A stretch of DNA of 64,000 nt from CAYPTB01 sp964413535. Its GTDB lineage: Bacteria > Planctomycetota > UBA1135 > GCA-002686595. Location of the stretch: the NCBI GenBank assembly GCA_964413535.1, contig CAYPTB010000032.1, forward strand, positions 255,573 through 319,572, written 5' to 3'. Shown here piece by piece: positions 18,905 to 27,366 of the stretch; within the stretch, counting starts at the first letter, position 1, and each line of letters starts with the position of its first letter. A program made the position numbers and the translations under genes. The notes beneath the pieces were generated by a model. That model did not search any database. It was not told the origin of the DNA and was given only the letters and a program-made list of their open reading frames with translations.

Positions 18905-20011
18905 TTGACGAAGATCTTGATCCTCAAGACGGCGGCCCTCGGGGATGTCCTGCGCACGACGTCCATCTTGCCGGGGCTGCACGCGCGCTACGCCGATTGC
19001 CGCATCACTTGGCTGACCTCCGCGGCGGCGGCGTCCTTGATCGCCCCCAATCAGCTCAATTCCGAGAAGTGCCTCGTGCACGAGGTCGTTCGTCATCCCA
19101 CGCCGCTTCCGCCGGTGACGGGTGCCGCGCTCCCCGCGCCGATTCCCGGTCGCAGCGTGTGGGATCGCGTCCTCTCCTTCGACGACGAGTCCGAGCTCTG
19201 TAGGATCGCGTTCGAGCAAGCCGGAGGCCGGTGGGGCGTCGAGTCGGGAGTGCTCTCAGGCGCGTACGAAGACGAGGACGGAGCTCTGCGATACACGCCC
19301 GACACCAGTCCGTGGTTCGACATGGGACTCCTCTCGGTGCACGGGAAGGAACGGGCGGATCGGCTGAAGAAGGAGAACCAGCGCAGCCACCCCGAGATCT
19401 ACGCCGACATGCTGGGGATCGAGAAGGGCGAGCCGATGCTCTTCGTCTCGAAGCCGGCCGCGGACTTCGCACGCGAATTCGCTCGTCGCACCGGGCTTTC
19501 GGGGAAGTTCCCGGTCATCGGTTTCAATACGGGAGCGGGCGGGCGATGGGAATCGAAGAAGCTCTCGATCGAGAAGACGGCGGCCGTCGCGCGCGAGCTC
19601 CACCGACGCTTGGAGGGACGGGAAACGATCTTGTTGCTCGGAGGTCCAGAGGAAGACGACCGCAACGCCGCCATCCTCGAGGCGATCGGCGGGGGCGCCG
19701 CCGTTGTCGACGCGGGGACCAATAACACGATGCACCACTTCGCTGCGCTCATCGACAGGCTGGATCTGTTGCTGACGAGCGACAGCCTGGCCCTGCACGT
19801 CGCCATCGCGCGGAAGGTGCCGGTCGTTGCGTTCTTCGCCCCGACGTCGGCCGCTGAGATCGAGCTCTATGGACGGGGGGAGAAGGTCGCGAGCACGTCC
19901 TTCGACTCGTGCAGCTACCGCCCCACGGTGGACATGTCGACCCTGACCGTCGAAAGGCTGGTCGACGCGATCCTGCGCAACCTGCCCGAGCACTCCAGGC
20001 GCCGGGCTTGA
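18905..20011 (+). CDS. GT9-family glycosyltransferase (ADP-heptose:LPS heptosyltransferase-like)
   Basis: A ~368-residue GT9 enzyme. The TTG at 18905 gives MTKILILKTAALGDVLRTTS, the classic heptosyltransferase start; an in-frame ATG at 18713 would add 64 Arg/Pro-rich residues and overlap the divergent glycosyltransferase gene. The C-terminal donor-binding half has FNTGAGGRWESKKLSIEK and LLLTSDSLALHVAIARKVPV followed by a conserved FAPT. It is predicted to add heptose to a lipopolysaccharide core or related surface glycan at the inner membrane. Sequence differs clearly from the two heptosyltransferases at 48.1-50.3 kb. A small membrane protein gene overlaps or directly follows its stop. Confidence 0.85.
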   Translation: MTKILILKTAALGDVLRTTSILPGLHARYADCRITWLTSAAAASLIAPNQLNSEKCLVHEVVRHPTPLPPVTGAALPAPIPGRSVWDRVLSFDDESELCRIAFEQAGGRWGVESGVLSGAYEDEDGALRYTPDTSPWFDMGLLSVHGKERADRLKKENQRSHPEIYADMLGIEKGEPMLFVSKPAADFAREFARRTGLSGKFPVIGFNTGAGGRWESKKLSIEKTAAVARELHRRLEGRETILLLGGPEEDDRNAAILEAIGGGAAVVDAGTNNTMHHFAALIDRLDLLLTSDSLALHVAIARKVPVVAFFAPTSAAEIELYGRGEKVASTSFDSCSYRPTVDMSTLTVERLVDAILRNLPEHSRRRA

Positions 20012-20025
20012 GCTCCGCATCCGGC

Positions 20026-20229
20026 ATGCAACGCACGCTCTGGTTCTTCGCGAAGGCCTTGGAGGGGATCGGCCTGGTGCTCGTCCTCGTCGGTCTCGCG
20101 CTGAGCGTCCAACTCGGCCTCGATGAACGGGGCCTCGAATCGATGGCCTACGAAGGCAAAGGGCTGCTGCTCGGCGGCGCCTCGTTCGTCGCGGGTTGGC
20201 TCCTCGAGCGTGCGATCCGCACTCGCTGA
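20026..20229 (+). CDS. Small two-helix membrane protein
   Basis: A 67-residue protein from ATG 20026, or 73 residues from a TTG at 20008 that overlaps the glycosyltransferase stop as TTGA. Two hydrophobic segments are visible: GIGLVLVLVGLALSVQLG (residues ~14-31) and LLLGGASFVAGWLLERAI (~46-63), with a short charged loop between them. No known motif. The coupling to the GT9 gene suggests a shared transcript; the function is unknown. Confidence 0.65.
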   Translation: MQRTLWFFAKALEGIGLVLVLVGLALSVQLGLDERGLESMAYEGKGLLLGGASFVAGWLLERAIRTR

Positions 20230-20771
20230 CGAGCGGGCCACCCTTGGCACGGTTCGGGAATGTTATGCGCGTAGACGACTGCATATGCATAAGCATGCGC
20301 AGCCGGATCGCCCTCGCTCCGGCGCTCCCCGAGACCTCGGAGAGGGAACACAACGCTCCTTCCGCGTCGGTCCCGCGCAGGGACCTCGACTACCTCCCTC
20401 GCGGTCCCATCGCCTCGGATGCCGTCCCGAAGCCTGCTCATAACATGGAACCAGATCGACGGGGAGCGAGTCCAAGCGGGGTCCGAAGGGCGTCCGGCGA
20501 TCCTCCTGCCAGTGTTTCGAGCTACCCGGAGCCATCCAGCCGCCCAATGCATATACTAGTGACGAGCGCTCTTTATCGAGATCGGCCCGAGTGCGCCGCC
20601 GCGCGGGTCACCGGGCCGTGCCTCGACGAATTCGCGTCCCGTCGCGTCGTCGCCCTCCGCAACGATCGCGATGGGGACTCCCCTCGGGGCCGCCGGGCCA
20701 GAGGCGCCATTGCAACGCGCCACCCATCGGCCTTTCCTCCTCCGGAGCGAAACCCCAGTTTGCCTGAAACC
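20230..20771. other. Intergenic region upstream of the FG-GAP secreted protein
   Basis: 542 bases without a convincing gene; open frames here are Arg/Pro-rich and lack homology I recognise. It contains AT-rich islands unusual for this DNA: near 20262-20300 a TTATGC/GCATAA pair surrounding the palindrome TGCATATGCA, and near 20548-20557 a TGCATATACT box resembling an extended -10 element for the gene at 20772 (no good -35). A long 5' leader or promoter region is the likely content. Confidence 0.4.
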
Positions 20772-22943
20772 ATGACTCACCTCAGATCCCTCACCAGCCT
20801 CGGGCTGGCTGGACTCGCGCTGTGCGCCCTCGGCGTCCAGACGGATGCCCAGGTCTTCGTACGGAACTCGACCGACATTCCGAACCAATCCAACGGCGTC
20901 ACCAATCGCTTCACGGAGAACGTCGACTTCGGCGACGTGGACCTCGACGGCGACTTCGACGCCGTGTTCGCCCATGGCGGTGACCAAGGAAACATCCAGG
21001 ACCGAATCTGGATCAACAACGGCGGCGTGCAAGCAGGGACGCTGGGCGTTTTCGTCGACCAGACGAGCACGCGCTTCCCGGCCATAGCGCGCGACGGCCG
21101 TGACATCGAGTTCGTCGACTTCGACAACGACGCCGACCTCGACATCTACATCTCGAACACGTCGACGAACAGCAACCAAACCAACCAGTGGTTCACCAAC
21201 CTGGGCGGTAAGCAATTGGGGTCGATCGGGTTCTACAGCGAGGAGACCGCGTCTCGCTGGGTCAACCTGGCCCTCGGCGATTCGTCCATCGCCGCCAGCC
21301 AACTGATCGGCGGAGGCTTCATCGACTGGTCGTGCGACTGCGACTTCGGGGACCTCGACAACGACGGCGACATGGACCTCTTCCACTCGACCTACGGGGG
21401 GAATTTCGGAGGCAACGTGCCGTCGCGCATCTTCCTCAACGACGGCGACGGCCACTTCGAAGAGTTCAACCCGAGCGGGTTCCAGCTCACGGGTTCCAAC
21501 ATCGCGAACGGGAACCCCGGCTTGTGGTGCGAAGGCAATCAGTCGGCCAACACCACGAACACGACCGGGGCGAACTGCGACATCGCCACGAGGGCCCTCG
21601 ACATCGACCTCGGAGACATCGACGGCGACTTCGACCTCGACATCCTTCACGGTGACCGCAACCAGAATCCCCGCTTCTTCTACAACCGCCTGGAGGAAAA
21701 CGGCGGCGATCCTTCGGACCTGGCCTTCCGCGACATGTCCAACTGGGTCTTCGGACTCCAGGGCGCCAGCTGGGCCAACAACTCGGGCAACTACGAGCAG
21801 GAGATGGGCGACTTCGACGGCGACAACGATCTCGACCTGTACGGCCTGAACTGGGGTAGCCCGGCCTTCAATGACATCGTCGCCCCGAACGTCGGAGGCC
21901 GCTTCGGCACCCACACGATCCTCTCGAGCTCCAGCAGCGACGACAACGAGGGCGACTTCGGCGACTACAACAACGACGGCGACCTCGACCTGTTCGTGGC
22001 CAACTTCTCCAGCACCGACCGGCTGTACAGCAACAACGGCTCCGGCACCTTCTCCTTCGTCTCGAACGCGACCTCCGGCCTCAATCTCCACGGCATCGGC
22101 AGCAACCGGTCGCTCGACGCAGACTGGTGCGACGTCGACGAGGACGGGGACTACGACGTGTTCGCGGCGGAGGACGGGCAGCGTCCGGTCATCTTCTGGG
22201 AGAACATGACCGGCGTGCCGGACACGACCGCTCCGCGCGTCAGCCCCGTCGAGGCGCTCAGCAACGCGACGGCTGGCATCAATGGCGATCCCGACCGCCC
22301 CGTGCGCACGCACGTGTACGACAACGCGCCCTACTACATCACCTGGTACAACCCCACCCGCCTGCTCCTCTCGCTGGAGGGCGTTCAGGTCGACTCGTTC
22401 CTTGCGCAGTCGGTGGGCGGTCAGGTGTTCCGCGCCACGATCGGGACGAACGTGACCGGCAATGTGTCGTACCGCTTCCGGTCCGTGGACCAGTACGGCA
22501 ACTCGGGTCTCTCGACGACCCAGAACTACACGGCTTCCCCCGGCGCCCGTACTCCCGAGAACGTGTACGGGACTGCCTTCATCGGAACGTTGGGTCTCGA
22601 GTACGAGTTGCACTCGCGTGCGCTTCTGACCGCGGGCAAGCGCTGGTACGTGGTGATGGACACGAAGGGTGCTCCGCGCATCCATCTCATCAGCTACAGC
22701 TTGGCTTCGTCCGCGCCCACGGCCGATCCGCTCGTCGGCATCCTCAACATCGATTCGTCGCAGATCTTCCTGCAACAGATCGGCCTGTCGACCGGAGCGG
22801 GCTTCAAGGTGCGCAAGCACGACATCCCCGACGACATCACCGGGGTCTTCTCGATCTACCTACAGGGCTTCGTCCTCGAGCCGGGCGGTAGCCCCACGGC
22901 CTGGTCCGCCACGAAGGGCATCGAAGTCCCCTTCTACGAGTAA
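20772..22943 (+). CDS. Secreted FG-GAP/VCBS repeat beta-propeller protein
   Basis: A 723-residue exported protein. The signal peptide is clear (hydrophobic LTSLGLAGLALCALGVQT, likely cleavage after TDAQ). Seven calcium-binding loops of the form DxDxDGDxD recur about every 60-100 residues: DVDLDGDFD, DFDNDADLD, DLDNDGDMD, DIDGDFDLD, DFDGDNDLD, DYNNDGDLD and DVDEDGDYD. Seven repeats fit one integrin-like beta-propeller. After residue ~500 a ~210-residue beta-rich tail follows, with no sorting anchor recognised. Asn and Asp are abundant. Likely a cell-surface or secreted binding protein; the ligand is unknown. An intrinsic terminator follows directly. Confidence 0.85.
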   Translation: MTHLRSLTSLGLAGLALCALGVQTDAQVFVRNSTDIPNQSNGVTNRFTENVDFGDVDLDGDFDAVFAHGGDQGNIQDRIWINNGGVQAGTLGVFVDQTSTRFPAIARDGRDIEFVDFDNDADLDIYISNTSTNSNQTNQWFTNLGGKQLGSIGFYSEETASRWVNLALGDSSIAASQLIGGGFIDWSCDCDFGDLDNDGDMDLFHSTYGGNFGGNVPSRIFLNDGDGHFEEFNPSGFQLTGSNIANGNPGLWCEGNQSANTTNTTGANCDIATRALDIDLGDIDGDFDLDILHGDRNQNPRFFYNRLEENGGDPSDLAFRDMSNWVFGLQGASWANNSGNYEQEMGDFDGDNDLDLYGLNWGSPAFNDIVAPNVGGRFGTHTILSSSSSDDNEGDFGDYNNDGDLDLFVANFSSTDRLYSNNGSGTFSFVSNATSGLNLHGIGSNRSLDADWCDVDEDGDYDVFAAEDGQRPVIFWENMTGVPDTTAPRVSPVEALSNATAGINGDPDRPVRTHVYDNAPYYITWYNPTRLLLSLEGVQVDSFLAQSVGGQVFRATIGTNVTGNVSYRFRSVDQYGNSGLSTTQNYTASPGARTPENVYGTAFIGTLGLEYELHSRALLTAGKRWYVVMDTKGAPRIHLISYSLASSAPTADPLVGILNIDSSQIFLQQIGLSTGAGFKVRKHDIPDDITGVFSIYLQGFVLEPGGSPTAWSATKGIEVPFYE

Positions 22944-22965
22944 GGACCGAGCGAGTCTCGATGCA

Positions 22966-22999
22966 GGGGCGGCCCGGGATGCCCGGGCCGCCCCTTTTT
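22966..22999 (+). terminator. Rho-independent terminator after the FG-GAP gene
   Basis: Perfect 13-base arms GGGGCGGCCCGGG (22966-22978) and CCCGGGCCGCCCC (22982-22994) with a 3-base loop, then five T. It begins 22 bases past the stop of the FG-GAP gene and separates it from the AlkP-superfamily gene at 23101. Confidence 0.93.
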
Positions 23000-23100
23000 C
23001 TTTCGGTCACGGCGCGAGCTGCATCGGACTACCATGAGTCGCTTCCATCGGGATCGCCCAGGCAGCCGTACCCCACGCAGACCCGGATCCGAACAGCGCC

Positions 23101-25110
23101 ATGCTTCGTCGCCCGACTCGCCCTCTCCTCGTCCTCGAAGCTCTCTCGATCTTCTGTCTGTGCGCCTGCGGTCGTGAGACCGACGCGACGGCGAAGGAGG
23201 CGCTCCCTCCCTCCCGCGGCTCGAAGGAATCGGGGAAGGAAGCTCTGCACGTCGACGGTCTGTTGCGTCTCCTCCCGGAGGATCGAGCCTGGTTCAGCGA
23301 GCCGAAGCCGCGGCTCAAGCTGGCTGTCGACCGGCACCGCAACGCGAGCCAGCTCGTCCGCGAATCCTTTTCGACCAAGCACCGCGACAGCCGCCGAGCC
23401 GTGTCGTTGAAGGTCATGCAGGGGGAGGAATGGACCTCTCCCTTGGTCGACATCCCGCGCGAGGCGAGCCTGTGCTTCTCGTACCTGCCCTTCGTCGAAG
23501 CCCTCGGCGGGCTCCTCGGGGGCATCACGTGGCAGGTGTTCATCGAGGTGCCGGGAGTCTCGAAGGTCGAGATCTGGAGGAGCGACGAACTCCTCCGGCC
23601 GCCGACCGGTGGATCCTGGCGCGAGGCCGAGGTCGACCTCGGGAAACTGGCGGGACGTACCGCTCGCTTCGTGTTCGTGGCCAAGCCCCACGAGGACAGC
23701 CCGTTCCTCCCCCCGACACTTCGTGCGGCCTACGGGAACCCGATGGTGGTGACGAAGAGCTCCGACAGGCCGAACCTCCTCGTCATCAGCATCGACACTT
23801 TGCGACGCGATGCGATCTCGCCCTACTCGCCCGGGAAGGAGACGCCCAACCTCGAGCGCCTGGCCGAGCGCGGAGTCGTGGCCGATTCCTTCTGGAGTCC
23901 GGCGCCCTGGACCCTTCCGGCCTACGCCAGTCTCTTCACCGCAGAGTACCCCTCGACCCACGGCGCCGGACTCGATCGAACGGTCGAGCCGCTGCCCGGT
24001 GAAGAGCTGCCCACGATCGGGATCGCGAGCGGGATTCCCTCCCTCGTGGGCCACTTCGCGGACCTGGGCTACTACACCCAAGCCATCTATGCCAACGGCC
24101 ACCTGAACATGAAGTCGGGGATCGACCGCGGCTTCGACGGGTACATCTGGTACGGAGTGACGGGACGCACGGCCGCCGATCTGTTCGATACGTGGGCGCG
24201 CAGCCTTTCCGGCCGGCCGTTCTTCGCCTTCGTCCAGATGTTCGATCCCCACTGGCCCTATACGGTGCCCGCTAGCTTCGAGCGTCGGCCCGACGTACCC
24301 GACTCCGACGGCCATGCTTCGATCGAAGGAGCGCCCACCGAGATGCTCATCAAGGGCGTGCCGGAGGCCGACCGGGACAAGATGAGTGCGATGTACGGGG
24401 TGCTCGTTCGCTACATGGACGAGCAGGTCGGGCACATTCTCGACTCGCTCGAGCGGCAAGGCCTCGCCGACGACACGCTCGTCGTGTTCCACGTCGATCA
24501 CGGAGAGGAGCTGTGGGACCACGGCGAATGGTGGCACGGGCATTCGCACTACTCCGAGCTCCTGCAGGTGCCCCTCATCCTTTCCTGGCCCGGGCGTCTA
24601 CCCGAGGGCATTCGCGTCGGCCAGACGATCCGCGGCATCGACCTACTGCCTACGGCGCTCGAACTGCTCGGCCTTCCCGCTCCCCCGCACGCGACGGAGG
24701 GTCGCAGTGTCGCTCCCATTTTTCGGGGTGAATCGACCGCGAGCACGCTTCCGGCTCTGGGGGAGTTCGAGCTGTACGGACCGGGCGGCGACGTCGCCCT
24801 GACGGAGTATCCCTGGCGGCTGATCGTGCAGCCCCTGGCACCCTGGAACGCGCGTGAGCAGTGGATCCAGGACCCGGAATCCATCGAGGGTGGGGTGAAG
24901 GTGATGTTGTTCAACATCGCCGAGGATCCTCGGGAGCAGGTGGACGTCGCCAAGGAGCATCCGGATCTCGTGGCCGAGATGCAGCAGCGGGCCGAGGCCA
25001 TCCAGCAGCGTGCGCTCGAGCGCCGGCAGGGCGAGCACGAGCAAACCGACTTCGACGACGCCGACCTGGACGACATGATGGGGATCGGGCTCGGATACAC
25101 GGCCAGGTAG
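23101..25110 (+). CDS. Alkaline phosphatase-superfamily (sulfatase-like) protein, probable lipoprotein
   Basis: A 669-residue protein. The N-terminus (FCLCACG) looks like a signal peptide with a weak lipobox. Residues ~40-215 are an extra beta-rich domain. The sulfatase-like domain starts at LLVISIDTLRRDAISPYS (metal ligands) and later has VVFHVDHGEELWDHG. The nucleophile position carries Thr271 in APWTLPAYASLFT; the Cys/Ser-x-Pro-x-Arg needed for formylglycine in true sulfatases is missing. Other superfamily members (NPPs, LtaS) use Thr, so phosphodiester or phosphotransfer chemistry is at least as likely as sulfate removal. It faces the periplasm or outside. It ends 70 bases before the radical SAM gene and may share its transcript. 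Confidence 0.82.
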   Translation: MLRRPTRPLLVLEALSIFCLCACGRETDATAKEALPPSRGSKESGKEALHVDGLLRLLPEDRAWFSEPKPRLKLAVDRHRNASQLVRESFSTKHRDSRRAVSLKVMQGEEWTSPLVDIPREASLCFSYLPFVEALGGLLGGITWQVFIEVPGVSKVEIWRSDELLRPPTGGSWREAEVDLGKLAGRTARFVFVAKPHEDSPFLPPTLRAAYGNPMVVTKSSDRPNLLVISIDTLRRDAISPYSPGKETPNLERLAERGVVADSFWSPAPWTLPAYASLFTAEYPSTHGAGLDRTVEPLPGEELPTIGIASGIPSLVGHFADLGYYTQAIYANGHLNMKSGIDRGFDGYIWYGVTGRTAADLFDTWARSLSGRPFFAFVQMFDPHWPYTVPASFERRPDVPDSDGHASIEGAPTEMLIKGVPEADRDKMSAMYGVLVRYMDEQVGHILDSLERQGLADDTLVVFHVDHGEELWDHGEWWHGHSHYSELLQVPLILSWPGRLPEGIRVGQTIRGIDLLPTALELLGLPAPPHATEGRSVAPIFRGESTASTLPALGEFELYGPGGDVALTEYPWRLIVQPLAPWNAREQWIQDPESIEGGVKVMLFNIAEDPREQVDVAKEHPDLVAEMQQRAEAIQQRALERRQGEHEQTDFDDADLDDMMGIGLGYTAR

Positions 25111-25180
25111 GCGACTGCGGGACCCGCGGGCTCCGACCCGTGCTGCATAATGGAAAGGTGGCCTCGGGCCCCCGATCGGA

Positions 25181-26275
25181 TTGAAGCCCTCCCGCTACCT
25201 ACCGTTCGCGGCGCGCGCCCTGAAGCGTTCCGGCGCGCCGATCCACCTGACGCTGTTCGTGACCGGCATGTGCAACGCGCGCTGCCGGCACTGCTTCCAC
25301 TGGAAGGAAGTAGCCGCGGGTGTGCCGGGCCCGACGCTCGAGGACGTGCGCCGGCTCGCGGACTCGAGCGCGCGCATGGGACCGCTCTTGTGGGTCAGCT
25401 TCGGCGGTGGCGAGCCGTTCCTACGGCGGGACCTGGCGGAACTCGCGCGCGCCTTCGGTCGTCATGGGCTGCGCCATCTCGCGATCCCGACCAACGGGCT
25501 CGTCGAGGGTCGCCAACACGCCCTGACGGCACGGATCGCGCGGGAGAACCCGAACACGTTCCTCTCGGTATCCGTCTCGTTCGACGGACCGCCGGAAGTG
25601 CACGACGCGATTCGGCAAGTTCCCGGTGGTCACGCCCGCTCGGCCTCGACCGTGGCGCGGTTGCGCGAACAGAAGAAGGACCTTCCGAATCTCGGCGTCG
25701 GCGTTCTGTTGTGCGTCACGAGCGAGAACCAGCACGTGCTGGCCGATCACATGGAAGAGCTCGTTCGCGAACTCCGTCCGGACAACGTGACGGTCAACCT
25801 CGCACGCGGGACGGCCATGGATGAGGAACTGCTCGACGTGGATCCCGCGTGTTACCGCGAGGTCGTGGCGCGCAAGCACGAGCTCGTCCGCGAAGGACTC
25901 CTGCCCTACTTCGACTTTCCACTCGGGCGGCTGGCGGTGGCCCGCGATCGGCTGATGTACGAGCACGTTGCGCGCGTCGCGGAGGGAGAGAGTCGCCCGC
26001 ACCTGCCGTGTACGGCGGGCACCCTTTCTGCCGTCGTCTTCGAGGACGGCAGCGTCCATCCTTGCGAGATCCTCGGCAAATCGATCGGAAACCTCAACGA
26101 CGTCGCGTGGGACCTCGAGCGGCTCTGGACGGCGGAGAGCGCGCGGGCGTTGCGCGTCGAGATCGAGGAGACGCGGTGTCGTTGCACATGGGAGTGCGCG
26201 CAAGCCGACAATGTGCTCTTCAATCCGCGCACGTGGCCGCGTCTGGCTCTGACCTACGCGCGCGTTCGCCCGTGA
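25181..26275 (+). CDS. Radical SAM/SPASM-domain protein
   Basis: A 364-residue radical SAM enzyme with a TTG start. The cluster motif is C31-x3-C35-x2-C38 (CNARCRHC); SAM-binding features include SFGGGEPFLRRDL and IPTNGL. The C-terminal part has a SPASM-like set of Cys: PCTAGTLSAVVFEDGSVHPC, then ETRCRCTWEC. SPASM proteins often modify peptides or proteins or mature enzymes, and some act in surface-glycan pathways. Its stop overlaps the GTG of the following glycosyltransferase, and that gene overlaps a GT-C membrane protein gene, so the three act together. Substrate unknown. Confidence 0.9.
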   Translation: MKPSRYLPFAARALKRSGAPIHLTLFVTGMCNARCRHCFHWKEVAAGVPGPTLEDVRRLADSSARMGPLLWVSFGGGEPFLRRDLAELARAFGRHGLRHLAIPTNGLVEGRQHALTARIARENPNTFLSVSVSFDGPPEVHDAIRQVPGGHARSASTVARLREQKKDLPNLGVGVLLCVTSENQHVLADHMEELVRELRPDNVTVNLARGTAMDEELLDVDPACYREVVARKHELVREGLLPYFDFPLGRLAVARDRLMYEHVARVAEGESRPHLPCTAGTLSAVVFEDGSVHPCEILGKSIGNLNDVAWDLERLWTAESARALRVEIEETRCRCTWECAQADNVLFNPRTWPRLALTYARVRP

Positions 26276-27366
26276 GCATCGACGCGCAACCTCCTTCCCC
26301 GCAATCCCAAGGTGCTTCCAACGGGCCGGTTCTCGGCGTGATCGTGCCTTGCCGCAACGAGGCTCGCGTCGTGCGTCGCAAGCTCGCGAACCTCGCGCGC
26401 GTTCGGTGGCCCAGCGCTTCGAGGCCGCACCGAATCGCGGTCGTCGACGACGGTTCAGAGGACGAGACCGCGCAGCTCGCGCGCACGGCTTCCACCGAGC
26501 TGTTCGCGAACCGATCGGACGTCGAAGTCGTTCTCGTGGCCAACGAGCACGGTCCGGGTAAGGCCGGGGCGATCGCGAGCGGAATCGAGGCGTGTCGATC
26601 GAACGGTTCGACGCTGCTCGTGCTGACGGATGCGGACGTCGTCTTCATGGAGGACGCACTCGTCTGCTTGACCGTCGCCTTCGTCCACCCGCGAACGGGC
26701 ATGGCGACCGGGAGCCAAGTCTTCGTGCGCGACCTCTCCGACGACGGTTCGCCATGCGCCCGGAACGGCGGGGAGCTGGTGCGCGCCGACGCCTTCTTCG
26801 ATCGGTTCACTGCCGTCGCGCGCCGGATCGAATCGCGCTTCGGCAAGCTCTTCAGCGTGCACGGTCAGCTCCTCGCGTGGCGAGCCGATCTGGGACTCGT
26901 CCCCGAGCCGGGGATCGCGGCCGACGATCTCGACCTCGTCCTCGCGGTGCGCGCTCGGGGTCTCTCCGTCGTCCGAGTCGAAGATGCGGTCTTCGTCGAG
27001 GTCAAGACGGCGGCGGGTTCCGCGCTCGAGTCCCAGGCGCTGCGGCGTGCCCATGCGTACTTCCAAGCCCTTCGAAGGCCGGGCCGTTCGCTGGGTAACT
27101 CCATCGTCGACCGGATCCAGTGGTGGTTCTACGCGAACGTGCCGGAGAGGTTGCCTGAGCTCCTGCTCGGGGGCGCGTTCGCGTGCATGGCGGGCGGCTA
27201 CGGAGCAGGTTCCTGGAGCGGCGTCGCACTGTGCGGTGCGCTCCTCCTGCTCGTCGCGCGGATCCCGCTCGGCCGAGAGCTCCTGTTCCTCGCGCGCGTG
27301 ATTGCGCGCGCGCGGCGAGCCGGCGCGCTGCCCGTTTCGGATCGCTGGGAGATGGAGCGCCCGTGA
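26272..27366 (+). CDS. GT2 family glycosyltransferase
   Basis: A 364-residue GT-A glycosyltransferase; GTG start at 26272 overlapping the radical SAM stop (GTGA). Motifs: GVIVPCRNEARVVRRKL, VVDDGSEDETAQLA, the DXD-type VLTDADVVF, and an acceptor/catalytic region with PGIAADDLDLVLAVRARG. Two hydrophobic stretches near the C-terminus (LLLGGAFACMAGGY and ALCGALLLLVARIPLG) suggest membrane attachment. This layout resembles processive or membrane-anchored GT2 enzymes that build surface glycans. Acceptor and sugar are unknown. Confidence 0.87.
   Translation: MSIDAQPPSPQSQGASNGPVLGVIVPCRNEARVVRRKLANLARVRWPSASRPHRIAVVDDGSEDETAQLARTASTELFANRSDVEVVLVANEHGPGKAGAIASGIEACRSNGSTLLVLTDADVVFMEDALVCLTVAFVHPRTGMATGSQVFVRDLSDDGSPCARNGGELVRADAFFDRFTAVARRIESRFGKLFSVHGQLLAWRADLGLVPEPGIAADDLDLVLAVRARGLSVVRVEDAVFVEVKTAAGSALESQALRRAHAYFQALRRPGRSLGNSIVDRIQWWFYANVPERLPELLLGGAFACMAGGYGAGSWSGVALCGALLLLVARIPLGRELLFLARVIARARRAGALPVSDRWEMERP

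Noticed and set aside
20243..20268. TTGGCACGG resembling a sigma54 -24 element
   Set aside because: No TTGC-type -12 element at the required distance.
15816..20457. Shared 14-base CATGGAACCAGATC at 15816 and 20444
   Set aside because: A repeat this short is expected by chance several times in 64 kb; the surroundings are not similar.
20556..22820. 754-codon open frame antisense to the FG-GAP protein
   Set aside because: Val/Glu/Asp-rich complement of the repeated Asp-loop codons; the + strand has the signal peptide, repeats and terminator.
23029..24549. 506-codon open frame antisense to the first AlkP-superfamily gene
   Set aside because: No recognisable motifs; the + strand has metal-binding motifs in the right order.
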